NCBI GenBank assembly: GCA_017984755.1
Contig: JAGNYW010000010.1
Location: 23,085-87,084, forward strand
Source of the DNA: Methyloversatilis sp.
GTDB taxonomy: Bacteria; Pseudomonadota; Gammaproteobacteria; Burkholderiales; Rhodocyclaceae
Length of the DNA stretch: 64,000 bases
Reading direction: 5' to 3'
A program made the translations under genes and the position numbers. The notes beneath the pieces were generated by a model, which was not told the origin of the DNA, made no database searches, and worked only from the letters and a program-made list of their open reading frames with translations. Positions 16,433-24,547 of the stretch are shown here, in pieces (position 1 is the first letter of the stretch; each line of letters begins with the position of its first letter).

Positions 16433-17581
16433 TCAGGACTGCGAGGCCAGACTGCGGCGGAACAGCGCCAGCGACATCAGGAACAGCGCCAGCGCGATCG
16501 CCGCCATGGCAAGCAGGCTGGGCCACACCACATCGAGCCCGGCGCCGCGGTACAGCACTGCCTGCGCAAGGCTGACGAAGTGCGTCGTGGGAGCGAACAG
16601 CATGATGTTCTGCACCAGCTCCGGCATGCTTTCGCGCGGCGTCATGCCGCCGGACAGCAGTTCCAGCGGCAGCACGACCAGAATCATCATGAGGCCGAGC
16701 TGCGGCATGTTGCGCGACAGCGTGCCGATGAAGATGCCCAGCGAGGTGGTCGCGAGCAGCTGCACCAGCGCACCGGCCATGAACAGCGGAATCGAGCCTG
16801 CGATCGGCACCGCCAGCGCTCGCTCGACGACGAAGTACAGCGACAGCAGCACCGCCACCCACACCACCAGCGCCATCGCCCACACCTTGGCCAGCATGAT
16901 TTCGAAGGCACCGATCGGCATGACCATCAGGTGTTCCAGCGTGCCGTGCTCGCGCTCGCGGATCAGCGCGGCACCGGTCAGGATGACCGACAGCATGGTC
17001 ACGTTGTTGATCATTTCCATCACGCTGCCGAACCACGCGCTGGTCAGGTTGGGATTGAACAGGATGGTCGGCGTCAGCGAAATCGGCGACACGGCCTCTT
17101 CACGGCGATGCTGCACGAATTCGGCCACCTCGCCGAGCACGATGTTCTGGATGTAGCCGGCGCCGATGAAGGCCTGGCTGACGCGCATTGCATCGATGTT
17201 CAGCTGGATGCCGGGCTGCGTGCCGGCCAGCACGTCGCGCTCGAAATCGGGCGGAATGGTCAGCACGAAGGTGAAGGTGCCGGCGTCGAGCCCGGCGTCC
17301 ACCTGCGACTCGACGATCATTTCCGGCGTCTTGAAGTACGGGCCGTAGAAGGCCCCTGCGATGCGCGACGACAGCACCGACTGATCTTCATCGACGATAG
17401 CGATCGGCGCGTTGTGCAGTTCCTGCGACGTCGCCGTGGCGGCCGAGTAGATGCCGCCGCTGAAGGCCCAGATGATCATGATCAGCAGCACCTTGTCGTT
17501 CCACAGGCTGATCAGTTCCTTCACGCCGAGGCGGTAGATGTTGAGCAGGCGACGCATCGGGGCGGGCGATCGGGCGGCCAT
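16433..17581 (-). CDS. ABC-2 type transport permease (YhhJ-like)
   Basis: 382 residues. One N-terminal helix (~25-45) anchors a large periplasmic domain (~45-180). Five or six helices fill the C-terminal half, with the ABC-2 signature region REREHGTLEHLMVMPIGAFEIMLAKV. This is the third gene of a yhiI-rbbA-yhhJ-like operon. Its ATG overlaps the stop of the ATPase gene (ATGA), indicating coupled translation. Together the three should form an inner-membrane exporter working with an outer-membrane channel encoded elsewhere. The substrate is unknown; related systems export hydrophobic compounds. Confidence 0.88.
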   Translation of the reverse strand: MAARSPAPMRRLLNIYRLGVKELISLWNDKVLLIMIIWAFSGGIYSAATATSQELHNAPIAIVDEDQSVLSSRIAGAFYGPYFKTPEMIVESQVDAGLDAGTFTFVLTIPPDFERDVLAGTQPGIQLNIDAMRVSQAFIGAGYIQNIVLGEVAEFVQHRREEAVSPISLTPTILFNPNLTSAWFGSVMEMINNVTMLSVILTGAALIREREHGTLEHLMVMPIGAFEIMLAKVWAMALVVWVAVLLSLYFVVERALAVPIAGSIPLFMAGALVQLLATTSLGIFIGTLSRNMPQLGLMMILVVLPLELLSGGMTPRESMPELVQNIMLFAPTTHFVSLAQAVLYRGAGLDVVWPSLLAMAAIALALFLMSLALFRRSLASQS

Positions 17582-20316
17582 CAGTCCTCCTGCTTCTTCA
17601 GCAGCAGCACGCTGAGCACGGTGAGCACCGGCACGAAGGCGATCAGCGCGAGGAAGTCCGCATGCAGGTCGCGGAATTCGAGCGCCTTGCTGAACACGCC
17701 GCGGCTGATGTTCAGGAAGTAGGTGGCCGGGAAGAAGGTGCCGATCAGGCGGCCCGCGCCCTCGAGCGAAGACACCGGGTGCGTGAGGCCGGAAAAGGTG
17801 ACCGTCGCCAGCATGGTCACGACCGCCGTGGCGGCCAGCGCGGCGATCTGCGTCCGCGCGAAGGACGACATGAGCAGGCCGAGTCCGGTGGTTGCGGTGA
17901 CGAAGATGAGCGCCGCGCAGCTCAGCGTGAACAGGCTGCCCTTGAGCGGCACCTCGAACACGAAGATCGCCAGCGCAACCAGGCCGTAGAAGCTGATCAT
18001 GCTGACGACGATGTAGGGCAGCTGCTTGCCGAGCAGGAATTCAAGCCGGGTGACCGGTGTGGCGTGCAGGTTGGTGATCGAACCCAGCTCCTTCTCGCGC
18101 ACCACGCCGACCGCCATCAGGATGGCCGGAATGAAGGTGAGCAGCAGCGGAATCACCGCCGGCACCATCGCATAGACGCTCCTGAATTCCTGGTTGTAGC
18201 GATAGCGCGTGTCGAGCCGGGCCGGTGGCTGCGACGACAGGCCCGGCTGCTGCATGGCCGCCTGCTGCAGGAAGTCCACGTGCAGCCCCTGCACATAGCC
18301 GAGCGTCGTTTCCGCCCGGAAAGGCATGGCGCCATCGACCCAGACGCCGATCTCGACCTTGTGACCGCTGCGCAGCGCCCGCCCGAAATCGGGCGGGATT
18401 TCCAGCGCCACGCTCAGTTCGCCGGCCCTCATGCGGCGATCGAGTTCGCTGCTGCCGGTGAGCGCAGGCTGCTCCAGAAAGTAGCGCGAGCCGGCCATGT
18501 TCTCCACGTAGGCGCGGCTTTCCGGTGACTGGTCGCGATCGAGCACGGCGAATTTGAGATCTTCGACGTCCATCGATATCCCGTAGCCCAGGATGAGCAC
18601 CAGAAGCACCGATCCGAGCAGCGCGAAGGTGAGGCGCACCGGATCGCGCATCACCTCGAGCGCCTCGCGGCGCGCATAGGCGAACAGCCGCAACGGACTG
18701 AAGACACGCGAAACGGCAGCCGACGCAGGCGGCGCCTTGCCCGGTTCGGGTGCGCGTTCCGGCTCATGCACGGGCACGGATACGCCGGCGGTCGCCGCTT
18801 CGAGATAGCGGACGAAGGCGTCTTCGAGCTTCCCGCCACCCTGCTTCGCGATGAGCGCGGCGGGCGTGTCGCTCGCCAGCACACGCCCGGCGTGCATCAG
18901 CGAAATGCGGTCGCAGCGCTCGCCTTCGTTCATGAAGTGGGTCGACACGAAGATGGTGACGCCGTCCTTGCGCGACAGATCCACCAGCAGGCGCCAGAAA
19001 TCGTCGCGCGCCACCGGATCGACGCCGGACGTCGGCTCGTCGAGGATGAGCATTTCGGGCTTGTGGATCACCGCCACCGCGAGCGACAGGCGCTGGCGGA
19101 TGCCCAGCGGGAGCGCCGCCGCTGCCGCGTCGAGATAGTCGGCAAGCCCGAAGCGATCGACCATTTCCTGCACGCGCGGCGCGATGCTTTCGGGCGGCAG
19201 GTGGAACAGCTGCGCATGCAGCACGAGGTTCTGCCGCACGCTGAGCTCGCCGTACAGCGAAAAGCCCTGGGTCATGAAGCCCACGCGGCGGCGCGTATCG
19301 AGGTCATGCACGTCGACTTCGCTGCCGAACAGCAGCGCCCTGCCCTCGGTCGGCTGCAGCAGACCCGTGAGCATCTTCATGGTGGTCGTCTTGCCGCAGC
19401 CATTCGAGCCGAGAAAACCGAAGATCTCGCCGCGGCCGATTTCGAAATCGACATGATCGACCGCGGTGAAGTCGCCGAAACGCATGGTCAGGCCTTCGGC
19501 CACGATGGCCGGTCCGTCGCGCTGCATGACACGCGGCGGCACGACCAGCGCCTGGTGGCCCTGCCGCTTGCCTGCGGGCAGGAGCGCGATGAACGCGGCG
19601 TCGAGATCGTCCGTCGCGGTGCGTTCCAGCAGTTGTGCCGGCGTGCCGGTGGCCAGCACGCGGCCGTCATCCATCGCAACCAGCCAGTCGAAGCGCTCGG
19701 CTTCGCCCATGTAGGCACTGGACACCAGCACGCTCATGCCGGGCCGGCGCGCGCGGATGCGCTCGATGAGCTGCCAGAACTGGCGGCGCGACAGCGGATC
19801 GACGCCGGTCGTCGGCTCGTCGAGTATCAGCAGGTCGGGGTCGTGGATCAGCGCGCAGCACAGACCGAGCTTCTGCTTCATGCCGCCGGACAGCTTGCCC
19901 GCCGGCCGGTCGCGGAAGGGTGCCAGTCCGGTGCTGTCCAGCAGTTCGGCGATGCGGGCCTCGCGTGCCTGCGCCGAGTGGCCGAAAAGACGACCGAAGA
20001 AGTCGACGTTCTCGAACACGGACAGCGTCATGTAGAGGTTCTTGCCCAGCCCCTGCGGCATGTAGGCGATGCGCGGGCACACCGCAGCGCGGTGGCGACG
20101 GCTGCCCATGTCGCCGCCCAGTGTTTCGACCGTGCCCTGCCGGATCACGCGCACACCCGCCACCAGCGCCAGCAGGCTGGACTTGCCGACGCCGTCCGGC
20201 CCGATCAGCCCGACCATGCGCCCGGCCGGAATGTCGAGGTCGATCGCATCGAGTGCGATCGTGTCGCCGTAGCGCAGACCTACGCCGGCGAGCCGGGCGA
20301 CGTTGTCTGCGCTCAT
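17581..20316 (-). CDS. fused ABC exporter: two ATPase domains plus ABC-2 permease (RbbA-like)
   Basis: 911 residues. The first ATPase (~6-230) has Walker [10 protein letters not shown], signature LSGGMKQK and Walker [14 protein letters not shown]. The second (~280-510) has [24 protein letters not shown] and [13 protein letters not shown]. From ~550 an ABC-2 permease follows, with one helix, a large periplasmic loop and five more helices. This tandem fusion matches E. coli RbbA, named for ribosome association though its operon is that of an exporter. ATG 20316 overlaps the upstream stop by ATGA and is preferred to a start 15 codons earlier. It supplies energy and half of the channel. Confidence 0.9.
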   Translation of the reverse strand: MSADNVARLAGVGLRYGDTIALDAIDLDIPAGRMVGLIGPDGVGKSSLLALVAGVRVIRQGTVETLGGDMGSRRHRAAVCPRIAYMPQGLGKNLYMTLSVFENVDFFGRLFGHSAQAREARIAELLDSTGLAPFRDRPAGKLSGGMKQKLGLCCALIHDPDLLILDEPTTGVDPLSRRQFWQLIERIRARRPGMSVLVSSAYMGEAERFDWLVAMDDGRVLATGTPAQLLERTATDDLDAAFIALLPAGKRQGHQALVVPPRVMQRDGPAIVAEGLTMRFGDFTAVDHVDFEIGRGEIFGFLGSNGCGKTTTMKMLTGLLQPTEGRALLFGSEVDVHDLDTRRRVGFMTQGFSLYGELSVRQNLVLHAQLFHLPPESIAPRVQEMVDRFGLADYLDAAAAALPLGIRQRLSLAVAVIHKPEMLILDEPTSGVDPVARDDFWRLLVDLSRKDGVTIFVSTHFMNEGERCDRISLMHAGRVLASDTPAALIAKQGGGKLEDAFVRYLEAATAGVSVPVHEPERAPEPGKAPPASAAVSRVFSPLRLFAYARREALEVMRDPVRLTFALLGSVLLVLILGYGISMDVEDLKFAVLDRDQSPESRAYVENMAGSRYFLEQPALTGSSELDRRMRAGELSVALEIPPDFGRALRSGHKVEIGVWVDGAMPFRAETTLGYVQGLHVDFLQQAAMQQPGLSSQPPARLDTRYRYNQEFRSVYAMVPAVIPLLLTFIPAILMAVGVVREKELGSITNLHATPVTRLEFLLGKQLPYIVVSMISFYGLVALAIFVFEVPLKGSLFTLSCAALIFVTATTGLGLLMSSFARTQIAALAATAVVTMLATVTFSGLTHPVSSLEGAGRLIGTFFPATYFLNISRGVFSKALEFRDLHADFLALIAFVPVLTVLSVLLLKKQED

Positions 20317-21398
20317 TCCGGCGCCGGTGTCCCGATCAGGGGCGGCAGGGTGGCGGGCCACGGCGCGGTGGCGTCCAGCCGAACCCAGGCCACGCCGGGC
20401 AGACCGGTCTTCACCTGCTTCGCGTACGCCTTCAGCAGCTCGGGCGCGATCTTCACGCGTACGCGGAACATGAGCTTTTCTCGTTCGGCCCGGGTTTCGA
20501 CCGATTTGGGCGTGAATTGCGCCTGCGGCGACACGAAGCTCACGGTGGCGGGAATCGAAATATCGGGTCGCACGTCGAGCACGATGCGCGCTTCGCTGCC
20601 GATGGCCACGCGACCGGCCTGCGAGGTCGGGAGGAAGATCGTCATATAGACATCGGTGATGTCGAGCAGCGTGAGCACCTTGCCGCCGGCCGCCAGCACC
20701 TCGCCTGGCTCGGCCAGCCGGTACAGCACGCGGCCATCGGCCGGCGCGACCAGCACCGCGTCCTGCAGGTCCACGCGCATGCGCTCGACGCGTGCCTGCG
20801 CCGCCTCGACCGCCGCCGCCGCCTGCACGACGGCCGCACGGGCCACCTCGATCGACGACTGCGCGCCCTGCAACTGCGACGCGGCGGCTCGGGTCACTTC
20901 CTGCGCCGTCTGTTTCGCGGTGCGGTCGACGTCGAGCTTCTGCGCTGAAATGAAACCCTTGTCGACCAGCTGCTGCGTGCGCTCGATGTCCTTTTCGGCC
21001 AGCGCCAGCTGGCCCTGTCGCTGCGCCACCACCGCGCCGGCGGTGGCGACGTCGCTGCGCCGCTGGGCGACCGCCGCGATCGCGGCCACATGCGCCGCCT
21101 TCGCCTGGGCGACCTGGGCTTCGGCCATGTGCAGTTCGGCCTCGAGTGCGCGCACATCCATGCCGGCAAGGGTTTGCCCGGCGCTCACATCATCGCCTTC
21201 GCGCACCGTCACGCTGGCCAGCCGCCCGCCCGTCTTGCTGGCGACGTCGATCTCGGTCGCTTCGATGCGACCGTTGCCCGACGCGAAGGGGTCGATCTGC
21301 GGTGGCGTCTGGAAGTGCTTCCACGCGAAGAAGGCTGCGATGGCCAGCAAGGCGATGGCGATCGGCACAAGCCAGGGACGTGAACGGGGTTCTGACAT
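20313..21398 (-). CDS. HlyD-family membrane fusion protein (YhiI-like)
   Basis: 361 residues. An N-terminal membrane anchor (~10-25) precedes a periplasmic part with two half-lipoyl motifs ([20 protein letters not shown] near 45-65 and a second near 230) around a long Ala-rich coiled coil (~95-220). This periplasmic adaptor links the inner-membrane ABC exporter to an outer-membrane factor. It is the first gene of the three-gene operon and overlaps the ATPase gene by ATGA. No regulator or outer-membrane TolC gene is adjacent. Confidence 0.88.
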   Translation of the reverse strand: MSEPRSRPWLVPIAIALLAIAAFFAWKHFQTPPQIDPFASGNGRIEATEIDVASKTGGRLASVTVREGDDVSAGQTLAGMDVRALEAELHMAEAQVAQAKAAHVAAIAAVAQRRSDVATAGAVVAQRQGQLALAEKDIERTQQLVDKGFISAQKLDVDRTAKQTAQEVTRAAASQLQGAQSSIEVARAAVVQAAAAVEAAQARVERMRVDLQDAVLVAPADGRVLYRLAEPGEVLAAGGKVLTLLDITDVYMTIFLPTSQAGRVAIGSEARIVLDVRPDISIPATVSFVSPQAQFTPKSVETRAEREKLMFRVRVKIAPELLKAYAKQVKTGLPGVAWVRLDATAPWPATLPPLIGTPAPE

Positions 21399-21522
21399 TC
21401 GGGCGGTCCGGAAACAAGCGAGAGATCACTGCAGGCGACCGGCATACGGCCTCACCGCCCATAGTGCGCGTCTCCGGCGCGCGTGTATTGACCTTCGGCA
21501 AGCCGCCGCGACGAATCCGGGT

Positions 21523-21945
21523 TCAGCCCGGCAGCGACAGCACGAACAACAGGATGATGAGCAGCGGGTAAGGGAAGGCCACCGTCGGCTTCAGCGCACT
21601 CTTCGCGTACTCCATCAGCAGCCCGACCGCGCCCGGACGCGTCGCCTGCCACTCGGTGTGCAACTGGCACGCCGCGTACTCCGAAGCCCCGTCGGCGATC
21701 AGCGTTTCCACCTTCAGCAATCGCTGACCCAGGCGCCCCTGCACCGTGCGCAGCATCGCCTCGATCACCCAGACGATGGCGATCAGCAGCGCCGCCAGTT
21801 CGAACGGAAAACCGAACAGCACAGCGCCGGCGGTCAGCGCCACCGCGGCGACCTTGACCCCGACCGCGCAACGCTCATGGCGCTCGTGGTCCTGCTGCAG
21901 CGTGGCCCATTCGGTCTGGAGGGGTGACAAGGTGGAAGCGTTCAT
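21523..21945 (-). CDS. small inner-membrane protein of unknown function
   Basis: 140 residues from ATG 21945 (MNASTLSPLQTEWATLQQDHERHERC). A helical N-terminus is followed by two adjoining membrane helices (~32-70), a cytoplasmic stretch with ASEYAACQLHTEW, and a last helix (LLIILLFVLSLPG) at the extreme C-terminus. No family is recognised. The start has no clear Shine-Dalgarno. It lies on the same strand as the exporter operon, 124 bp upstream of it, but nothing links their functions. Confidence 0.5.
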   Translation of the reverse strand: MNASTLSPLQTEWATLQQDHERHERCAVGVKVAAVALTAGAVLFGFPFELAALLIAIVWVIEAMLRTVQGRLGQRLLKVETLIADGASEYAACQLHTEWQATRPGAVGLLMEYAKSALKPTVAFPYPLLIILLFVLSLPG

Positions 21946-22338
21946 ATGTGCGGCAGCGAGACCGGAAAGAAGCAGGAAAGGCCGCAATCTATCCGCTGAC
22001 AACGCGGCATGCCCGGGCATGCGTCAAGCTTCTGTTTCGAAAAGCAGCGAAGCATGTGACGACCATGGCCACGGCCCCAACCCTGGCCGCAAAGGTGCGA
22101 AAGGGAGAAGTCGCCCGAACGACCGTGCGCATCGGGGCGCGCCCGATCGCGTCACCACTCGGATAAATGACTGATGGAACAGACACCGTGGACATGCTCC
22201 ACTTGGCTGACATATAAGGGTGAGGTCTTTTGTGTTCGTTTAACAGGTAGTTATCCGGCACACGGCGCCCCAACCCACTGAAAAAAAAGAAGTCCCCCGT
22301 GAAAATCCTTTGTCTTTATCCGGCACCGTCCATAGTAA
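21946..22338. other. non-coding left edge of the AT-richer island
   Basis: Composition shifts from GC-rich to AT-richer at about 22170. A 33-codon open frame starts at ATG 22064 (MATAPTLAAKVRKGEVARTT), with no recognised relatives. TTATCCGGCAC occurs twice as a direct repeat (22251-22261 and 22316-22326), which could be recombinase-binding sites. No integrase gene lies here. Confidence 0.45.
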
Positions 22339-22372
22339 TGGCGCAAAACTGCGCCAGAAAACAACGTTGGGC
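22339..22372 (+). other. attI-like cassette insertion point
   Basis: A small hairpin (TGGCGCA-AAAC-TGCGCCA, 22339-22356) is followed by GAAAACAAC and the core GTTGGGC (22366-22372). Known attI sites end similarly (AAAACAAAGTTRRRY). The first cassette-type gene begins 72 bp later. No intI lies next to it, so the call is tentative. Confidence 0.35.
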
Positions 22373-22443
22373 GTCACTAACCTCTGGCGGTTTGATGGGC
22401 CTCATTACCAATCCTCTAGCGCAACTGGACCGCGTTCTGTGAC

Positions 22444-23166
22444 ATGGAATTCGTGCTGTTCATCGTAGCCATCATCGCCATCCTTTGGGCTTGGCAAGGC
22501 ATGGTGGAATGCACCCAACATCTTGCTAGACGTCTGTTTCCACAGAACGAGGATGTAATCAGCTACGCACCCTATATCTTTACGGCTTCCATTGTCATAA
22601 TCGCGGCGGTCATTGCGGAACCAATTGGAGTGAAATGGCAATGGAGTGCTCTCTGCTCTGTTCTAGCCGCAAGCTTGTTCGGCCACGCAAGGATTCGGCA
22701 GAAACGGGATGCGGATCGTCAAGAAGAATTACGAAGAGCTAACCGCGCGCGCGAGATATACAGCCAATATGAGAGCAATCCATATCTGATTAATGACCCA
22801 AACTTTCGTGACGAATTTTTCAGGGTCGGAGCCGCATCACATTCCTGGAATCTCAAGGAATCGGCCAGAACAGAAGGCTGGACGGTGTATGGACGGGCTA
22901 CTGGCTGGAAGTGTCAGGGGTGCGGCAAGATGATCTACGACAGACGGCAAGCTCACGTTGACCATATCAAGCCGAAGTCCAAGTACCCACATCTCGCATA
23001 TCTGAGGTCAAACCTCCAAATTCTGTGCGCACGATGCAACTCGCACAAAGGTGCCTACGATGGCGATGATTGGCGAGAAGAAATCAAGCTACGAAAGAAA
23101 AAGAAGGCTGTCCAACGCAGGAAGAAAACGCTTAAGGAGCGAAGGGAACAAAACGCTAGTGGCTGA
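22444..23166 (+). CDS. membrane-anchored HNH endonuclease
   Basis: 240 residues. Three hydrophobic helices (~3-20, ~43-60, ~66-80) are followed by a charged linker (~82-110) and a C-terminal HNH nuclease. The nuclease has CQGCGK, HVDHIKPKSKYP, NLQILCARCNSHKGA: two CxxC knuckles for zinc, the catalytic HxDH strand, and the Asn and His of the beta-beta-alpha-metal fold. The tail is very basic (KLRKKKKAVQRRKKTLKERR) and could bind DNA. A nuclease tied to the membrane fits a defence role such as cutting incoming DNA; this is inference. The next gene starts 4 bp after its stop, so the two form an operon. Confidence 0.8.
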   Translation: MEFVLFIVAIIAILWAWQGMVECTQHLARRLFPQNEDVISYAPYIFTASIVIIAAVIAEPIGVKWQWSALCSVLAASLFGHARIRQKRDADRQEELRRANRAREIYSQYESNPYLINDPNFRDEFFRVGAASHSWNLKESARTEGWTVYGRATGWKCQGCGKMIYDRRQAHVDHIKPKSKYPHLAYLRSNLQILCARCNSHKGAYDGDDWREEIKLRKKKKAVQRRKKTLKERREQNASG

Positions 23167-23170
23167 GACT

Positions 23171-23809
23171 ATGAACCGATCTGACGAAACTTTGGTCGCA
23201 GGACGGAAGACCGATAAAGACTGGCTCGGTTGTCGTCAGACCCTTGTGCCCGGCGCGAATGGTTCGGCTTGGGCGGCCGCGTTTGAAAGCTACTTTCGTC
23301 CTCGACTGGCTCTCCGTTACCTCGATCCAATCAAGGTGCTACAGGACAATGGCAAATTTCAAGGGGAAGGCTTTTCCATCGCTGCAATTCAATGCACGCT
23401 CATTGAATTCCTCGAATCAACCAGACTGGGACTGAAATACCGTTATCTTCGCAATGGCGAAACGCTTGGGCCATACGAATACTGTTCGAGTAAGGCGGTC
23501 TTCGTTGCTTTTCTTCGTGATCGTGAGCCGTTCTCGAAGACCTTTACTGAGTCTGCCGCCGGTGACTTTTATGTCGGGGTTCGATGCGGACTTCTTCACG
23601 AAGCTCAGACCAAGAACGGCTGGAAAATATTGGCCAATGGCCCTGACGGAATTGTCGCTGACATAAAACAGAAGTTCCTATATCGCAACAACTTCCAGAG
23701 CGCGCTACTGAATTACGTGGAGTCGTACAAGTGCGATCTACTGCTTAACGCAGAGCTTCAGTCCGCGTTTCTCAGGAAGTTTGACAGCCTATGTGGAGTA
23801 GAGCCGTGA
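23171..23809 (+). CDS. HEPN-like protein of unknown function, partner of the membrane HNH gene
   Basis: 212 residues from ATG 23171, soluble and mostly helical. It contains R138-C-G-L-L-H143 in FYVGVRCGLLHEAQ. This Rx4H arrangement within a helix is the catalytic signature of many HEPN ribonucleases. Before it lies a conserved-looking segment, FSIAAIQCTLIEFLESTRLG. No known family could be named with certainty. It follows the HNH gene by 4 bp, and its stop lies 2 bp before attC 5, so both genes travel as one two-gene cassette. It might be a toxin-like effector or a regulator of the nuclease. Confidence 0.6.
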   Translation: MNRSDETLVAGRKTDKDWLGCRQTLVPGANGSAWAAAFESYFRPRLALRYLDPIKVLQDNGKFQGEGFSIAAIQCTLIEFLESTRLGLKYRYLRNGETLGPYEYCSSKAVFVAFLRDREPFSKTFTESAAGDFYVGVRCGLLHEAQTKNGWKILANGPDGIVADIKQKFLYRNNFQSALLNYVESYKCDLLLNAELQSAFLRKFDSLCGVEP

Positions 23810-23810
23810 C

Positions 23811-23875
23811 GCCCAACCCGGCAGTCAACCGGACCTGCGCAAAAAGCTGCGCAGGCCGGTTACTTCTACGTTAGC
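23811..23875 (+). other. attC recombination site 5
   Basis: Left core GCCCAAC (23811-23817) and right core CGTTAGC (23869-23875) enclose GTCAACCGGACCTGCGC-AAAAA-GCTGCGCAGGCCGGTTAC, an imperfect hairpin with the expected unpaired bases. Both cores are good. The next gene starts 6 bases later. Confidence 0.85.
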
Positions 23876-23880
23876 TTGCA

Positions 23881-24384
23881 ATGGCGACATCTCAGCGGTC
23901 GGACAACGAAAAAATTCTGCTCTTGGTCGGAGCTATTGTTCTCGTCAGCCAGGATGCCGAGCGCTATCTGAAATTTACACTGCCGTTCGTCAAGTCCGAA
24001 GACCCAAGCCTTGGTGCCGCCCTTAAGCGTGCCGAGAAGCTAAGAAAGCGAACTCTTGGTGAACTTACCGGCAGATTCGTCGACGCATCGACCTCGAACT
24101 CTGTCGATTTTGCACAGCACATGGCATATCTAGTCGCCGCCCGTAACCAAGTGGTTCACCACTTCAATGAGACTTATGGTGCGCAAGTTAGCTCCGGCGC
24201 GCATCAAGATGTGCTCGACGCCCTTGAGACATTGCTCGCCAATCTCAAGAGTTACCGTACCGGTTTAGAGCAAATCGCTCTTACAGTTCTTGAGGGACTA
24301 CGGGACGTTACGTTCCGCGATACACCGGAATACTCTGAGATATCGGAGCTTTGTGCTTCGTTTCGCTCGCAGGTTGCAAGCTAA
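23881..24384 (+). CDS. HEPN-like cassette protein
   Basis: 167 residues, all helical, no signal peptide. The motif R88-N-Q-V-V-H93 in YLVAARNQVVHHFNETYG is the classic HEPN RNxxxH signature, seen in toxins such as MNT-HEPN pairs and in Cas/Abi ribonucleases. No nucleotidyltransferase antitoxin gene lies beside it. The ATG lies 6 bases after attC 5, and the TAA (24382-24384) lies in attC 6, making a textbook single-gene cassette. It may be an RNase toxin or a domain that lost its partner; no experimental role is known to me. Confidence 0.65.
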   Translation: MATSQRSDNEKILLLVGAIVLVSQDAERYLKFTLPFVKSEDPSLGAALKRAEKLRKRTLGELTGRFVDASTSNSVDFAQHMAYLVAARNQVVHHFNETYGAQVSSGAHQDVLDALETLLANLKSYRTGLEQIALTVLEGLRDVTFRDTPEYSEISELCASFRSQVAS

Positions 24385-24438
24385 CAATTCGTTCAAGCCG
24401 TAGCCGCTTCGCGGCTCGGCTTAATTCAAGCGTTATAT
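24380..24438 (+). other. attC recombination site 6
   Basis: Left core GCTAAC (24380-24385) and right core GCGTTATATGC enclose AATTCGTTCAAGCCG ... CGGCTTAATTCAAGCG, with apical stem GCCGC-TTC-GCGGC. This is nearly identical to widespread attC sequences. It marks the junction to the strongly AT-rich gene that follows. Confidence 0.88.
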
Positions 24439-24547
24439 GCCTTTAGCACCATGGGTATCGACGGTAGCAGCCAAGTATGGGTGCTGGAAAACGAAGGGCG
24501 ATATTGGTTTATCGTTTCCTAAAAGTTCACTAGATAAGAGTTTAAAA

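Noticed and set aside
21924-22166. Small basic protein on the plus strand
   Set aside because: The first part is antisense to the membrane gene ending at 21523; only a 33-codon tail from ATG 22064 is free and nothing supports it.
22265-22372. Possible complete attC from GCCCCAAC to GTTGGGC
   Set aside because: The inner arms do not pair with each other, so only the attI-like right core is kept.
24437-24547. Earlier start of the STAND gene at ATG 24437
   Set aside because: It lies inside attC 6 and would add 37 residues unlike the hydrolase fold; ATG 24548 begins directly before the first beta strand.
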